From positions 1-18,180 of the forward strand of contig JANQGL010000172.1 of assembly GCA_028277325.1 (NCBI GenBank): a stretch of DNA of 18,180 bases. Reading direction: 5' to 3'. The position numbers and the translations under genes are program-made. The notes beneath the pieces are model-generated. The model had not been told where the DNA came from. It did no database searches and was given only the letters and a program-made list of their open reading frames with translations. The DNA comes from Magnetospira sp. Its GTDB lineage: Bacteria; Pseudomonadota; Alphaproteobacteria; Rhodospirillales; Magnetospiraceae. This document shows, piece by piece, positions 1-7,220 of the stretch (its first letter is position 1; each line of letters begins with the position of its first letter).

Positions 1-209
1 TCCTGTCGGGCATGTTCGGGGTTGGCGGCGGCTTTCTCATGACCCCGGCCCTGATCTTCATCGGCGTGCCGGCGCCAGCACGCCGGAGACCGAGGAGGCG
101 ACGATCTGATTCGCCTCGGTACCGACCGCGACCGGCGCCGGCACGCCGATGAAGATCAGGGCCGGGGTCATGAGAAAGCCGCCGCCAACCCCGAACATGC
201 CCGACAGGA
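1..209. repeat. Terminal inverted fold-back at left contig end
   Basis: Bases 1-76 are the exact reverse complement of 134-209, with a 57-base loop between. The right arm lies inside the TauE-like gene, so the left arm repeats the sense sequence of that gene backwards. The protein reading frame runs normally to Gly-Val-Leu-Ala and becomes nonsense at the junction. A similar fold-back sits at the other end of the window. This is best explained as an assembly or library chimera at the contig ends, not a natural inverted repeat. Confidence 0.9.
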
Positions 210-285
210 AGCCGATCACACCGCCGAGGCCGAGCAGCCAGAAGACGTTGACCGAAAGCTCGGCGATGGGCAGGTAGATCTGCAC
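77..285 (-). CDS. TauE/SafE-family permease, N-terminal fragment
   Basis: This is the start of a TauE/SafE (sulfite exporter-like, DUF81) integral membrane permease, a family that moves small sulfur or organic anions across the inner membrane. About 69 residues are readable: a hydrophobic first helix (residues 11-31), then the family hallmark GMFGVGGGFLMTP around residues 29-41 and ATEANQ-like TEANQIVASS near 56-65. The start is a GTG at 285, chosen because AAGG lies 9 bases upstream and the family pattern begins there. The gene breaks at about base 77, where the contig folds back on itself, so most of the ~300-residue protein is missing. The truncation is a contig-end effect, not evidence of a pseudogene. 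Substrate cannot be inferred. Confidence 0.85.
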
Positions 286-540
286 GGCCGCCCGCCTTAC
301 AGACTGTCTTGATGGCGCCGCGGCGTCATGGCTCGCGCGGGACCTCTACTGAGCACGTTTGGAGTCTTTTTCTCGGCGTGCCGCCGCAAGATACGGCGGT
401 AAACCGACGCCGAGACTACTTGCACCGCGCGCGTGCGCCAATGCTTGTCGCGGGAATTCCTGCCCGGATTTCAAGAATTACCTGGACTGTTGCCCTGCTG
501 CACCGCTTTTGCGCCAGAGCTTCCGCCGGCGCCGAGGGGC
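286..540. other. Intergenic region between trpS and TauE-like gene, with long-stem hairpin
   Basis: No gene is convincing in these 255 bases. On the minus strand they should hold the end of the trpS transcript and the promoter of the TauE-like gene. A two-part stem is visible: CTCGGCGT (372-379) pairs with ACGCCGAG (407-414), and inside it CCGCCG (381-386) pairs with CGGCGG (394-399). On the minus strand it is followed by a run of A, not T, so it does not look like a standard intrinsic terminator for trpS. Its role is unknown. Confidence 0.5.
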
Positions 541-1569
541 TCAGCCGCGGGTCCGCAGGAAGCCCACGATGTCCCAGACCTCTTTCAGGATCGGCTCGGT
601 GATCTCGCGCGCCCGCTCGGCGCCCTTGGCCAGCACGCCGTCCACGTGTCCGGGGTCGTCGGTCAGGCGCTTCATCTCGGCGCCGATCGGCCCTAAGACC
701 GCGACCGCGACGTCGGTCAGGACCTGCTTGAAGTGCGAGAACTGGGCGCCCTCGAACTCGGCCAGGGTGTCGGCCAGGCTCTTGTCGGTCAGCGACGAGT
801 AGAGCCGCAGCAAGTTCACGGCCTCCGGCCGCGCCGCCTCCAGCTCCGCCTTGGCCTCGCCCTCCAGGACGCCGGGGCCCGGCAGGGCTTCGGGGTCGGT
901 CTTGGCGCGGCGGATCTTCTGGGCGATGGCGTCGGCCTCGTCGGTCATGTTGATGCGGCTCATGTCCGAGGGATCGGACTTGCTCATCTTCTTGCTGCCG
1001 TCGCGCAGGCTCATGACCCGCGTCGCTTCGCCCTGGATCAGCGGCTCGACGATCGGGAAGAACTCGACCCCGAAGTCGTGGTTGAACTTCTGGGCGATGT
1101 CGCGGGTCAGTTCCAGGTGCTGCCGCTGGTCCTCGCCGACCGGCACGTGGGTCGCCTTGTAGGCCAGGATGTCGGCCGCCATCAGGTTGGGGTAGGCGAA
1201 CAGGCCCACCGAGGCGTTCTCGCGGTTCTTGCCGGCCTTCTCCTTGAACTGGGTCATCCGGTTGAGCCAGCCCATGCGGGCCACGCAGTTGAACACCCAG
1301 GCCAGCTCGGCATGCGACGGGTTGGCGCTCTGATGGAAGATGATGTTCCGGTTCGGATCGACCCCGGCGGCGATCATCGCCGCCGCCACCTCGCGGGTGG
1401 AATGGCGCAGCGCCGCCGGGTCCTGCCAGGTGGTGATGGCATGCAGATCGACCACGCAGAAGATGCAGTCGAAATCGTTCTGGAGGCGCACCCAGTTGCG
1501 GATCGCGCCCAGGTAGTTGCCCAGGTGCAGGTTGCCGGTCGGCTGCACGCCGGAGAAGATGCGGTTCAT
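541..1569 (-). CDS. trpS: Tryptophanyl-tRNA synthetase
   Basis: TrpS charges tRNA-Trp with tryptophan using ATP in the cytoplasm; it is a class I aminoacyl-tRNA synthetase. The 342-residue length is normal for the bacterial enzyme. Visible hallmarks are the HIGH-type motif TGNLHLGN at residues 11-18, the GEDQRQHLELTRDIA block at 145-159 that lines the substrate pocket, and the KMSKS loop at 194-198. The ATG at 1569 is preceded by AGAGGA seven bases upstream. The gene follows murJ by 59 bases on the same strand and is probably the last gene of a glnD-murJ-trpS operon, a known alphaproteobacterial arrangement. Nothing unusual is seen in the sequence. Confidence 0.98.
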   Translation of the reverse strand: MNRIFSGVQPTGNLHLGNYLGAIRNWVRLQNDFDCIFCVVDLHAITTWQDPAALRHSTREVAAAMIAAGVDPNRNIIFHQSANPSHAELAWVFNCVARMGWLNRMTQFKEKAGKNRENASVGLFAYPNLMAADILAYKATHVPVGEDQRQHLELTRDIAQKFNHDFGVEFFPIVEPLIQGEATRVMSLRDGSKKMSKSDPSDMSRINMTDEADAIAQKIRRAKTDPEALPGPGVLEGEAKAELEAARPEAVNLLRLYSSLTDKSLADTLAEFEGAQFSHFKQVLTDVAVAVLGPIGAEMKRLTDDPGHVDGVLAKGAERAREITEPILKEVWDIVGFLRTRG

Positions 1570-1628
1570 GGAAAGTCCTCTCGATCATTCAGGTGTGGAC
1601 CCTGAAAACGCGAGGGTTTATGGCGCCT

Positions 1629-3173
1629 CTAGGCGCGGCGGGTCAAGCCCTTCAGGTCGCTCGGCCGGACCGCCCTCAAGCCCAGCGCCAGGATCGCGAA
1701 GGCGATCAGGCCGGCCGCGACCAGGACCGCCACGGCGCCGATCCGGGCGAGCTCGTCACCGGCCAGCCAGGACGCCAGGGGACCCTGCAGCATCCACAGG
1801 CCGCCGCCCATTCCGGCCGAGGCGAGGGCGATGCGCGGCAGCCGGCGGCGCAGCCGGGCGTCCAGCGTCAGGTGGCCGCGCCGGCGCAGGATCCAGGCCA
1901 GCAGGGCGGTGTTGATCCAGGCCGAGATCACCGTCGCCATGGCCAGGCCCACGTGCAGGAACGGTCCCATCAGGAGCAGGTTGAAGGCGATGTTGGCGAG
2001 CATCGCCGCGCCGGCGATCTTCATCGGCGTCGCGGTGTCGCCGCGCGCGAAGAAGCCGGGCGTCAGGGTCTTGTTGAGCACGTAGGCCGGCAGGCCGAAG
2101 GCATAGGCCGTCAGCGCCCAGGCGGTGGCCTCGGCGGCCTCGGGACCGAACGCGCCGCGCTGGAACAGGGCGGCGATCACCGGCTCCGGAATCACCGCCA
2201 AGGCGACCGCCGCCGGCAGGGTCAGCAGCAGGGTGACTTCCAGGGCCCGGTTCTGGCTGTCGGTCGCCGCCGCCATGTCGCCGGCCCGCACCTGCCGCGA
2301 CAGCATCGGCAGCAGCGCCGTCCCGACCGCCACCCCGATCACCCCGAGCGGCAGCTGGGTCATCCGGTCGGCGAAGAACAGGTACGAGATCGACCCCTCG
2401 GGCAGCAGGGAGGCGAGGATCATGTCGACCACCAGGTTGACCTGATAGATGCCGGCGCCGATCGCCCCCGGGATCACCCGGCGCACCAGCAGCCGCACGT
2501 CGTCGTTCCACACCGGAGCGATCAGGCGCGGCACGAAGCCGGCCCGCCGGGCCGCCCACAACAGCCACAGGAACTGGGCGATCCCGGCCGCGAACACCCC
2601 CCAGGCGAGGGCGTGGCCGGGGGTGGGCAGGAACGGCGCGGCGCTCAGGAGGGCGCCGATCAGGCAGAGGTTGAGCAGGATCGGCGTCGCCGCGGCGGCG
2701 GCGAAGCGGAGCAGCGAATTGAGCACCCCGCCGAGCAGCGACACCAGGGCTATGAACAGCAGGTAGGGGAAGGTGATCCGGGTCAGGGTCACCGTCAGGT
2801 CGAACTTCTCGGGCGCGTCGAGGAATCCCGGCACCACCGCCTGCATCACCCAGGGCATGGCGAGTTCCATCGCCACCACCAGGACCAGCAGCACCCACAG
2901 CAGGGCCGCGAAGACCTGCCGCCCGAACAGGGCGGCGGCCGGTTTTCCGGCCTCCTCCAGGCGGCCGGCGAACAGCGGCACGAAAGCGGCGTTGAACGCC
3001 CCCTCGGCGAACAGGCGCCGGAACAGGTTGGGCAGCTTGAAGGCGATGAAGAAGGCGTCGGCGACCATGCCGGCGCCCAAGACCGCGGCGATCAGGATGT
3101 CGCGCGCGAACCCGAGCACCCGGCTGACCATGGTCAGGCCGCCGATGGTGGTGAAGGCGCGCAGCAGGGTCAT
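1629..3173 (-). CDS. murJ: Lipid II flippase MurJ (MviN)
   Basis: MurJ flips the peptidoglycan precursor lipid II across the inner membrane and is essential in most bacteria. The 514-residue protein is hydrophobic throughout, in keeping with the 14 helices of the MOP-superfamily flippase. The N-terminal family signature is clear: GLTMVSRVLGFARD near residues 12-25, followed by GAGMVADAFFIAFKLPNLFRR-like sequence and the FAEGAFNAAFVPLF block around residues 55-68. Its ATG overlaps the glnD stop in ATGA (3170-3173), which implies translational coupling to glnD. trpS follows downstream. No lesion is seen. Confidence 0.97.
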   Translation of the reverse strand: MTLLRAFTTIGGLTMVSRVLGFARDILIAAVLGAGMVADAFFIAFKLPNLFRRLFAEGAFNAAFVPLFAGRLEEAGKPAAALFGRQVFAALLWVLLVLVVAMELAMPWVMQAVVPGFLDAPEKFDLTVTLTRITFPYLLFIALVSLLGGVLNSLLRFAAAAATPILLNLCLIGALLSAAPFLPTPGHALAWGVFAAGIAQFLWLLWAARRAGFVPRLIAPVWNDDVRLLVRRVIPGAIGAGIYQVNLVVDMILASLLPEGSISYLFFADRMTQLPLGVIGVAVGTALLPMLSRQVRAGDMAAATDSQNRALEVTLLLTLPAAVALAVIPEPVIAALFQRGAFGPEAAEATAWALTAYAFGLPAYVLNKTLTPGFFARGDTATPMKIAGAAMLANIAFNLLLMGPFLHVGLAMATVISAWINTALLAWILRRRGHLTLDARLRRRLPRIALASAGMGGGLWMLQGPLASWLAGDELARIGAVAVLVAAGLIAFAILALGLRAVRPSDLKGLTRRA

Positions 3174-5923
3174 GACCGGGATCGGCCCGGCGGTGCGATC
3201 GCGGTCTCCAGGGCCGCCCGGATGCGCTTGAGGCGCGACCCGTTGTCGATCTTGAGGCCGAACAGGTCCTTGATATAGAACACGTCGACCACCTGTTCGC
3301 CGTAGGTCGAGATATGCGCGCGGGCGATCTGCAGGTTCAGCGACGTGAGGGCCGAGGCGATGTCATAGAGGAAGCCGACCCGGTCGCGTCCGTTGACCTC
3401 GATCACCGTGTGATCGTGGCTGGCGTTGTTGTCGATCAGCACCCTGGGCGTGACCTCGAACACCCGGGTGCGGCTGGGCAGGGCGTTTTCGCGCAGGCTG
3501 GCCAGCTCGCGCGCCACGTGGACCCGGCCTTCGAGCACCGTGGTCAGGCGCTGCCACAGGCGCTGCAACTCCGCCCGCTCGGTGATCGGGCCGTTGTTGG
3601 CGCGGACCACCAGGAAGGTGTCGAGCGCCATGCCGTCGGCGAGGGTGAAGATCTTGGCGGTCACCACCGACACCCCGGCCAGCGACATGCCGCCGGTGAT
3701 CTGCGAGAACAGGCCCGGATGGTCGGCCGCGTAGACGGTGATCTCGGTCGCCCCCATGTCCTGGCGGGCCCGCGTCTCGATGTGCAGGCGCAGACCCTTC
3801 GACTGGGCTTCGCGGATCAGCTCGGCGTGATGGACCAGGGTGTCGGTGTCGACGCCCAGCCAATAGTTGGGATAGCCGAGCGCCAGGAAGCGTTCCACCT
3901 GCTCGGGCGGCCAGTCGGCCAGGCCCTCGTGCACCTTGGCGACCGCCCGGTTGACCCGCTCCTGGCGCCGGGTCGCCGGGATGCCGCCGAAGATCGCCTC
4001 CTGGGCGTTGTAGTACAGCTCGCGCAGCAGGCCGGCCTTCCAGTTGTTCCACACCCCGGGGCCGACCGCCCGGATGTCCGCCTCGGTCAGCACCAGCAGC
4101 ATGCGCAGGCGCTCCGGCGACTTGACCAGGCGCACGAAGTCGGCGACCGTCTTCGGGTCGTGGATGTCGCGCTTGAAGGCGGTGCGGCTCATCGCCAGGT
4201 GGTAGAGCACCAGCCAGGCGACGGTTTCCGTTTCCTCGGCCGCGAGGCCGAACCGCGGGCACAGCTTGCGGGCCACCTTGGCGCCCAGTTCGGAATGGTC
4301 GCCGCCGCGGCCCTTGGCGATGTCGTGCAGCAGCACGGCCACGTAGAGGGCGCGCCGCGACTGCACGTCCCGCACCACCTGATGCGCCGTCGGATGATCC
4401 CGGGTCAATTCGCCGTTCTCGATCCGCGACAGGATGCCGATCGCCCGGATGGTGTGCTCGTCGACCGTGTAGACGTGGTACATGTCGTACTGCATCTGGG
4501 CGACGACGCGCCCGAAATCGGGCACGAACCTGCCGAACACGCCGGCCTCGCTCATCCGGCGCAGGGCCAGCTCCGGGTCCTTGCGGGAGGTCAGGATGTC
4601 GAGGAACAGCCGGTTGGCCTCGGCGTCGCCGCAGGCCTCGGCGTTCAGGTGCTTCAGGTTGAGGGTGACGGCGCGCAGGGCCCGCGGATGGATGTCCAGT
4701 TCCATGTCCTGGGCGACGTGGAACAGGCGCAGGAGGTTGACCGGATCGCGCTCGAACACCGCGGCGTCCTGGGTCGTCAGGCGGCCGCCGTCGAGCCGGA
4801 AGTCGGTCCCGATCCTCTTGCTGAACGACAGCCCGGAAACGTTGATCAGCGGCCGCCGCTTGCGGTGCTGGGCCTCCAGGTTGGCGCTGATGATGCGGGT
4901 CAGGTCGCCGACCTGCTTGGTGGTCAGCAGGTAGTGCTTCATGAACCGCTCGACTCCGCTCACCCCGGCGCGGTCCCGGTAGCCCATGCGGGCGCCGATC
5001 TGGCGCTGCACGTCGAAGGTCAGGCGCTCCTCCGGGCGGTCGGTGATGTAGTGCAGGTGGCAGCGGACCGTCCACAGGAACCGGAACGCCTTCTCGAAGG
5101 CCCGGGCGTCGGCGGCGCTGAGTAGGTCCGCCTTGACCAGGTCGCTGAACGATTCCTTGCCGTACAGGAACTTGATGAGCCAGACCAGGGTCTGCAGGTC
5201 GCGCAGGCCGCCCTTGCCGTCCTTGACGTTGGGCTCGACCACGTAGCGGGCGTCGCCCATCCGGTCATGGCGGGTTCCGCGCTCGGCCATCTTGGCCTCC
5301 ACGAACTCCAGGCCGTTGCCCTGCACGACGTCGGCCTTGAACCGCTTGACGAAGGCCTCGAACAGGGCGCGGTCGCCCCACAGGTCGCGGGCGTCCAGGA
5401 GCGAGGTGCGGATCGTCACGTCCTGGCGGGCCAGCTTGATGCAGTCGTTGATGGAGCGGCTGGCGTGGCCCACCTTGAGGCCCAGGTCCCACAGCGTGTA
5501 GAGCATGTACTCGATGATCTGCTCGCCGTGCGGAGTCTGTTTGTAGGGCAGCAGGAACAGCAGGTCGACGTCCGATTGCGGGGCCAGTTCGCCGCGTCCG
5601 TAGCCGCCCACCGCGGCCACCGCGAGCTGCTCGCCCTTGGTCGGATTGACCATCGGATAGACGTGGCGCAGGGTGAAGTCGAAAATGCCGCGGACGACCT
5701 GATCGATCAGGTAGGCGCTGGCGTGGACCAACTCCATGCCGTCGATCTGGCCGGCCTCGAACCGCCGCCGCAGCAGGTCGCGCCCTTCGTTGAGACGGAT
5801 CTTCAGGCAGTTCAGAAGGTCGTGCCGCCTGGGCCGTCCCCCGGACGCGGCGGCGACGGACTCCAGCTCGGCCATCAGGGCCTTGCGGTGGATCACGTCG
5901 CGGGGGTGTTTGATTCTCAGCAT
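3170..5923 (-). CDS. glnD: Bifunctional [PII] uridylyltransferase / uridylyl-removing enzyme
   Basis: GlnD senses glutamine and adds or removes UMP on PII proteins (GlnB/GlnK), setting nitrogen control; it is cytoplasmic. The 917 residues match the family. Domains in order: nucleotidyltransferase with GGYGRGELAPQSDVDLL at residues 106-122 (the two Asp are the catalytic metal ligands), a GlnD-type helical linker, an HD hydrolase domain with LLHDIAKGRGGDHS at 531-544, and two C-terminal ACT glutamine-sensor domains at about 725-800 and 838-910. The ATG at 5923 fits family N-termini, although the ribosome site is weak; the open frame continues far upstream only because of high GC content. A possible minus-strand -10 element (TATAAC, 5954-5959) lies in the 92-base gap before the gene. 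The stop overlaps the murJ start. Confidence 0.97.
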   Translation of the reverse strand: MLRIKHPRDVIHRKALMAELESVAAASGGRPRRHDLLNCLKIRLNEGRDLLRRRFEAGQIDGMELVHASAYLIDQVVRGIFDFTLRHVYPMVNPTKGEQLAVAAVGGYGRGELAPQSDVDLLFLLPYKQTPHGEQIIEYMLYTLWDLGLKVGHASRSINDCIKLARQDVTIRTSLLDARDLWGDRALFEAFVKRFKADVVQGNGLEFVEAKMAERGTRHDRMGDARYVVEPNVKDGKGGLRDLQTLVWLIKFLYGKESFSDLVKADLLSAADARAFEKAFRFLWTVRCHLHYITDRPEERLTFDVQRQIGARMGYRDRAGVSGVERFMKHYLLTTKQVGDLTRIISANLEAQHRKRRPLINVSGLSFSKRIGTDFRLDGGRLTTQDAAVFERDPVNLLRLFHVAQDMELDIHPRALRAVTLNLKHLNAEACGDAEANRLFLDILTSRKDPELALRRMSEAGVFGRFVPDFGRVVAQMQYDMYHVYTVDEHTIRAIGILSRIENGELTRDHPTAHQVVRDVQSRRALYVAVLLHDIAKGRGGDHSELGAKVARKLCPRFGLAAEETETVAWLVLYHLAMSRTAFKRDIHDPKTVADFVRLVKSPERLRMLLVLTEADIRAVGPGVWNNWKAGLLRELYYNAQEAIFGGIPATRRQERVNRAVAKVHEGLADWPPEQVERFLALGYPNYWLGVDTDTLVHHAELIREAQSKGLRLHIETRARQDMGATEITVYAADHPGLFSQITGGMSLAGVSVVTAKIFTLADGMALDTFLVVRANNGPITERAELQRLWQRLTTVLEGRVHVARELASLRENALPSRTRVFEVTPRVLIDNNASHDHTVIEVNGRDRVGFLYDIASALTSLNLQIARAHISTYGEQVVDVFYIKDLFGLKIDNGSRLKRIRAALETAIAPPGRSRS

Positions 5924-6015
5924 CGGCAAGGCCGTCGTTTGCGGGTCGGGCCGGTTATACACCGAAACCGGCAACCCGGGGAGAGCCGCCGCGCAAACGG
6001 ACGGCGCATCGGCGG

Positions 6016-6933
6016 TCACGGAGTCCGGTGGGTCGGTCTCAGGCCGCCCGGGTCCAGGCCCGCCAGCTGGCGGACCAGCTCGGTCAGGTTCTCGCGCAGC
6101 CGCGGCAGGTTGGCGTTCCGGGTGATCGCCTTCTCGTCCATGTACAGGTCCCGGTTGACCTCCACCTGAAGGGCGTGGATCCCGGTGTGAGGGGATCCGT
6201 AGTGGCGGGTGGTGAAACCGCCCGAATAGGGAATGTTGCGGCCGACCCGATAGCCGAGTCGGTTCAGCGTCTGTTCGACGGCGTGCACCACGGCGCCGGC
6301 GCAGGACGTGCCGTGGCAGTCGCCGAGCACGAAGTCGGCCCGCCGGCGGCCGCGGTCGGCATCCATCGGTCCGCCGACCGAGGGCATGGAGTGGCAATCG
6401 ATCAGGAGGCAATAGCCGAACCGCCGCCGGGTCTCGTCGATCAGGCCGCGCAGCGCCGCGTGATAGGGATCGTAATAGGTGCGCACCCGCCACTCGGCCT
6501 CGGCGTACGGCAGCTTGTGGCGATAGATGTCCTGTCCGTCGGTGACCACCCGGGCCAGGGTGCCGAGTCCGGCCGCGACGCGCGGCGAATCGGCGTTCAC
6601 GTGGCGCGGCAGCGGTCCGTCGAACATGTCGGGATCGAGCTCCCAGGGCTCCCGGTTGGGGTCCAGGTAGGCGCGCGGGAAATGGGCCCGGATCATCGGG
6701 ATGCCCAGCTCGACGGCGCCCGCGTAGAGCTCGTCGACGAAGGCGTCCTCGGAGCGGCGCAGGGTCACCGGATCGAGCCGGGCGCTTTCCACGAAGTTGG
6801 CCGGATAGACGCGCCCGCTGTGCGGCGAGGCGAGGAGGATCGGCGCCGTCGTGCCGTGCGGCCGCGCGACCTCGAAGGCCGGGTCGATGGGCGGCGTACC
6901 CAGGGGCGAGTCGGCGGGGGGATCATCGGACAC
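6016..6933 (-). CDS. N-formylglutamate amidohydrolase family protein
   Basis: The family hydrolyses N-formylglutamate to formate and glutamate, as in histidine degradation, though many members outside hut operons have unproven substrates. The 305-residue protein shows family blocks in order: SPHSGRVYP (residues 36-44), DPNREPWELDPDMF (91-104), the likely zinc-site motif DCHSMPS (179-185), GGFTTRHYG (238-246) and QVEVNRDLYMDE (256-267). The start is GTG at 6933, supported by GGAG six bases upstream. It lies 92 bases before glnD on the same strand and could share a transcript with it. No hut genes are in view, so involvement in histidine use is not shown. Confidence 0.93.
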   Translation of the reverse strand: MSDDPPADSPLGTPPIDPAFEVARPHGTTAPILLASPHSGRVYPANFVESARLDPVTLRRSEDAFVDELYAGAVELGIPMIRAHFPRAYLDPNREPWELDPDMFDGPLPRHVNADSPRVAAGLGTLARVVTDGQDIYRHKLPYAEAEWRVRTYYDPYHAALRGLIDETRRRFGYCLLIDCHSMPSVGGPMDADRGRRRADFVLGDCHGTSCAGAVVHAVEQTLNRLGYRVGRNIPYSGGFTTRHYGSPHTGIHALQVEVNRDLYMDEKAITRNANLPRLRENLTELVRQLAGLDPGGLRPTHRTP

Positions 6934-7042
6934 GGCGGACTCCGGAACACGGGCGGGACCCTTTAATCCTTCGACTTAAACGTCCCGGGCGCCGCATTCA
7001 AGCGATCGCGTCGCCGGAGCCGCCGGCGGAGCGACAGAACGG

Positions 7043-7071
7043 TTGCGTCGCTCGCCGTTTGACGCTAAATA
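7043..7071 (+). promoter_or_regulatory. Probable sigma-70 promoter of the tRNA gene
   Basis: TTGCGT (7043-7048) and TAAATA (7066-7071) are separated by 17 bases. Transcription would begin near 7078, about 30 bases before the mature tRNA 5' end. Match to consensus is moderate; position and strand fit the tRNA. Confidence 0.5.
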
Positions 7072-7108
7072 GCCGGTCTTCGCGCGGCGCCCGCAAGGCA
7101 CCGCACAG

Positions 7109-7183
7109 GGGCGTGTAGCTCAGCGGGAGAGCACTACGTTGACATCGTAGGGGTCACTGGTTCAATCCCAGTCACGCCCACCA
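7109..7183 (+). tRNA. tRNA-Val (anticodon GAC)
   Basis: The 75-base sequence folds into a complete cloverleaf: acceptor stem GGGCGTG/CACGCCC (7109-7115 with 7173-7179), D stem GCTC/GAGC, anticodon stem CTACG/CGTAG with loop TTGACAT carrying GAC at 7141-7143, and T stem ACTGG/CCAGT with the TTCAATC loop (7161-7167). The CCA end is encoded (7181-7183). GAC reads valine codons GUC and GUU. The integrase gene lies just downstream and points towards it, so the 3' half of this tRNA is the probable attachment site of the element to the right. Confidence 0.97.
7141..7183 (+). other. Probable attachment site (element junction) in the tRNA 3' half
   Basis: Tyrosine-recombinase elements often insert at tRNA 3' ends and rebuild the gene, leaving a direct repeat of the tRNA 3' half at the far end. 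Here the integrase starts its stop-side only about 37 bases from the tRNA end. The second copy is not in this window, so the exact core cannot be fixed. Confidence 0.4.
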
Positions 7184-7185
7184 TG

Positions 7186-7213
7186 AAAACCCCCTGGGAA
7201 ACCAGGGGGTTTT
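7186..7213. terminator. Strong bidirectional rho-independent terminator
   Basis: AAAACCCCCTGG (7186-7197) pairs perfectly over 12 bp with CCAGGGGGTTTT (7202-7213) around a GAAA tetraloop. The stem ends in T on one strand and, by symmetry, in T on the other. It can end both the tRNA transcript and the convergent integrase transcript. Confidence 0.9.
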
Positions 7214-7220
7214 CCGTTCT

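Noticed and set aside
134..209. The left inverted repeat considered as an insertion-sequence end or attachment site.
   Set aside because: It lies at the contig edge within a TauE-like coding sequence, is a simple mirror of that gene, and has a counterpart at the opposite contig end.
5924..6493. In-frame upstream extension of glnD giving a protein of over 1100 residues.
   Set aside because: The added part is Arg/Pro/Gly-rich and lies antisense-free over the amidohydrolase gene in another frame; family similarity begins at the ATG at 5923.
7186..7213. The hairpin after the tRNA considered as an integrase arm-binding or attachment repeat.
   Set aside because: The perfect stem, GAAA loop and T-run form a standard bidirectional terminator, which explains it fully.
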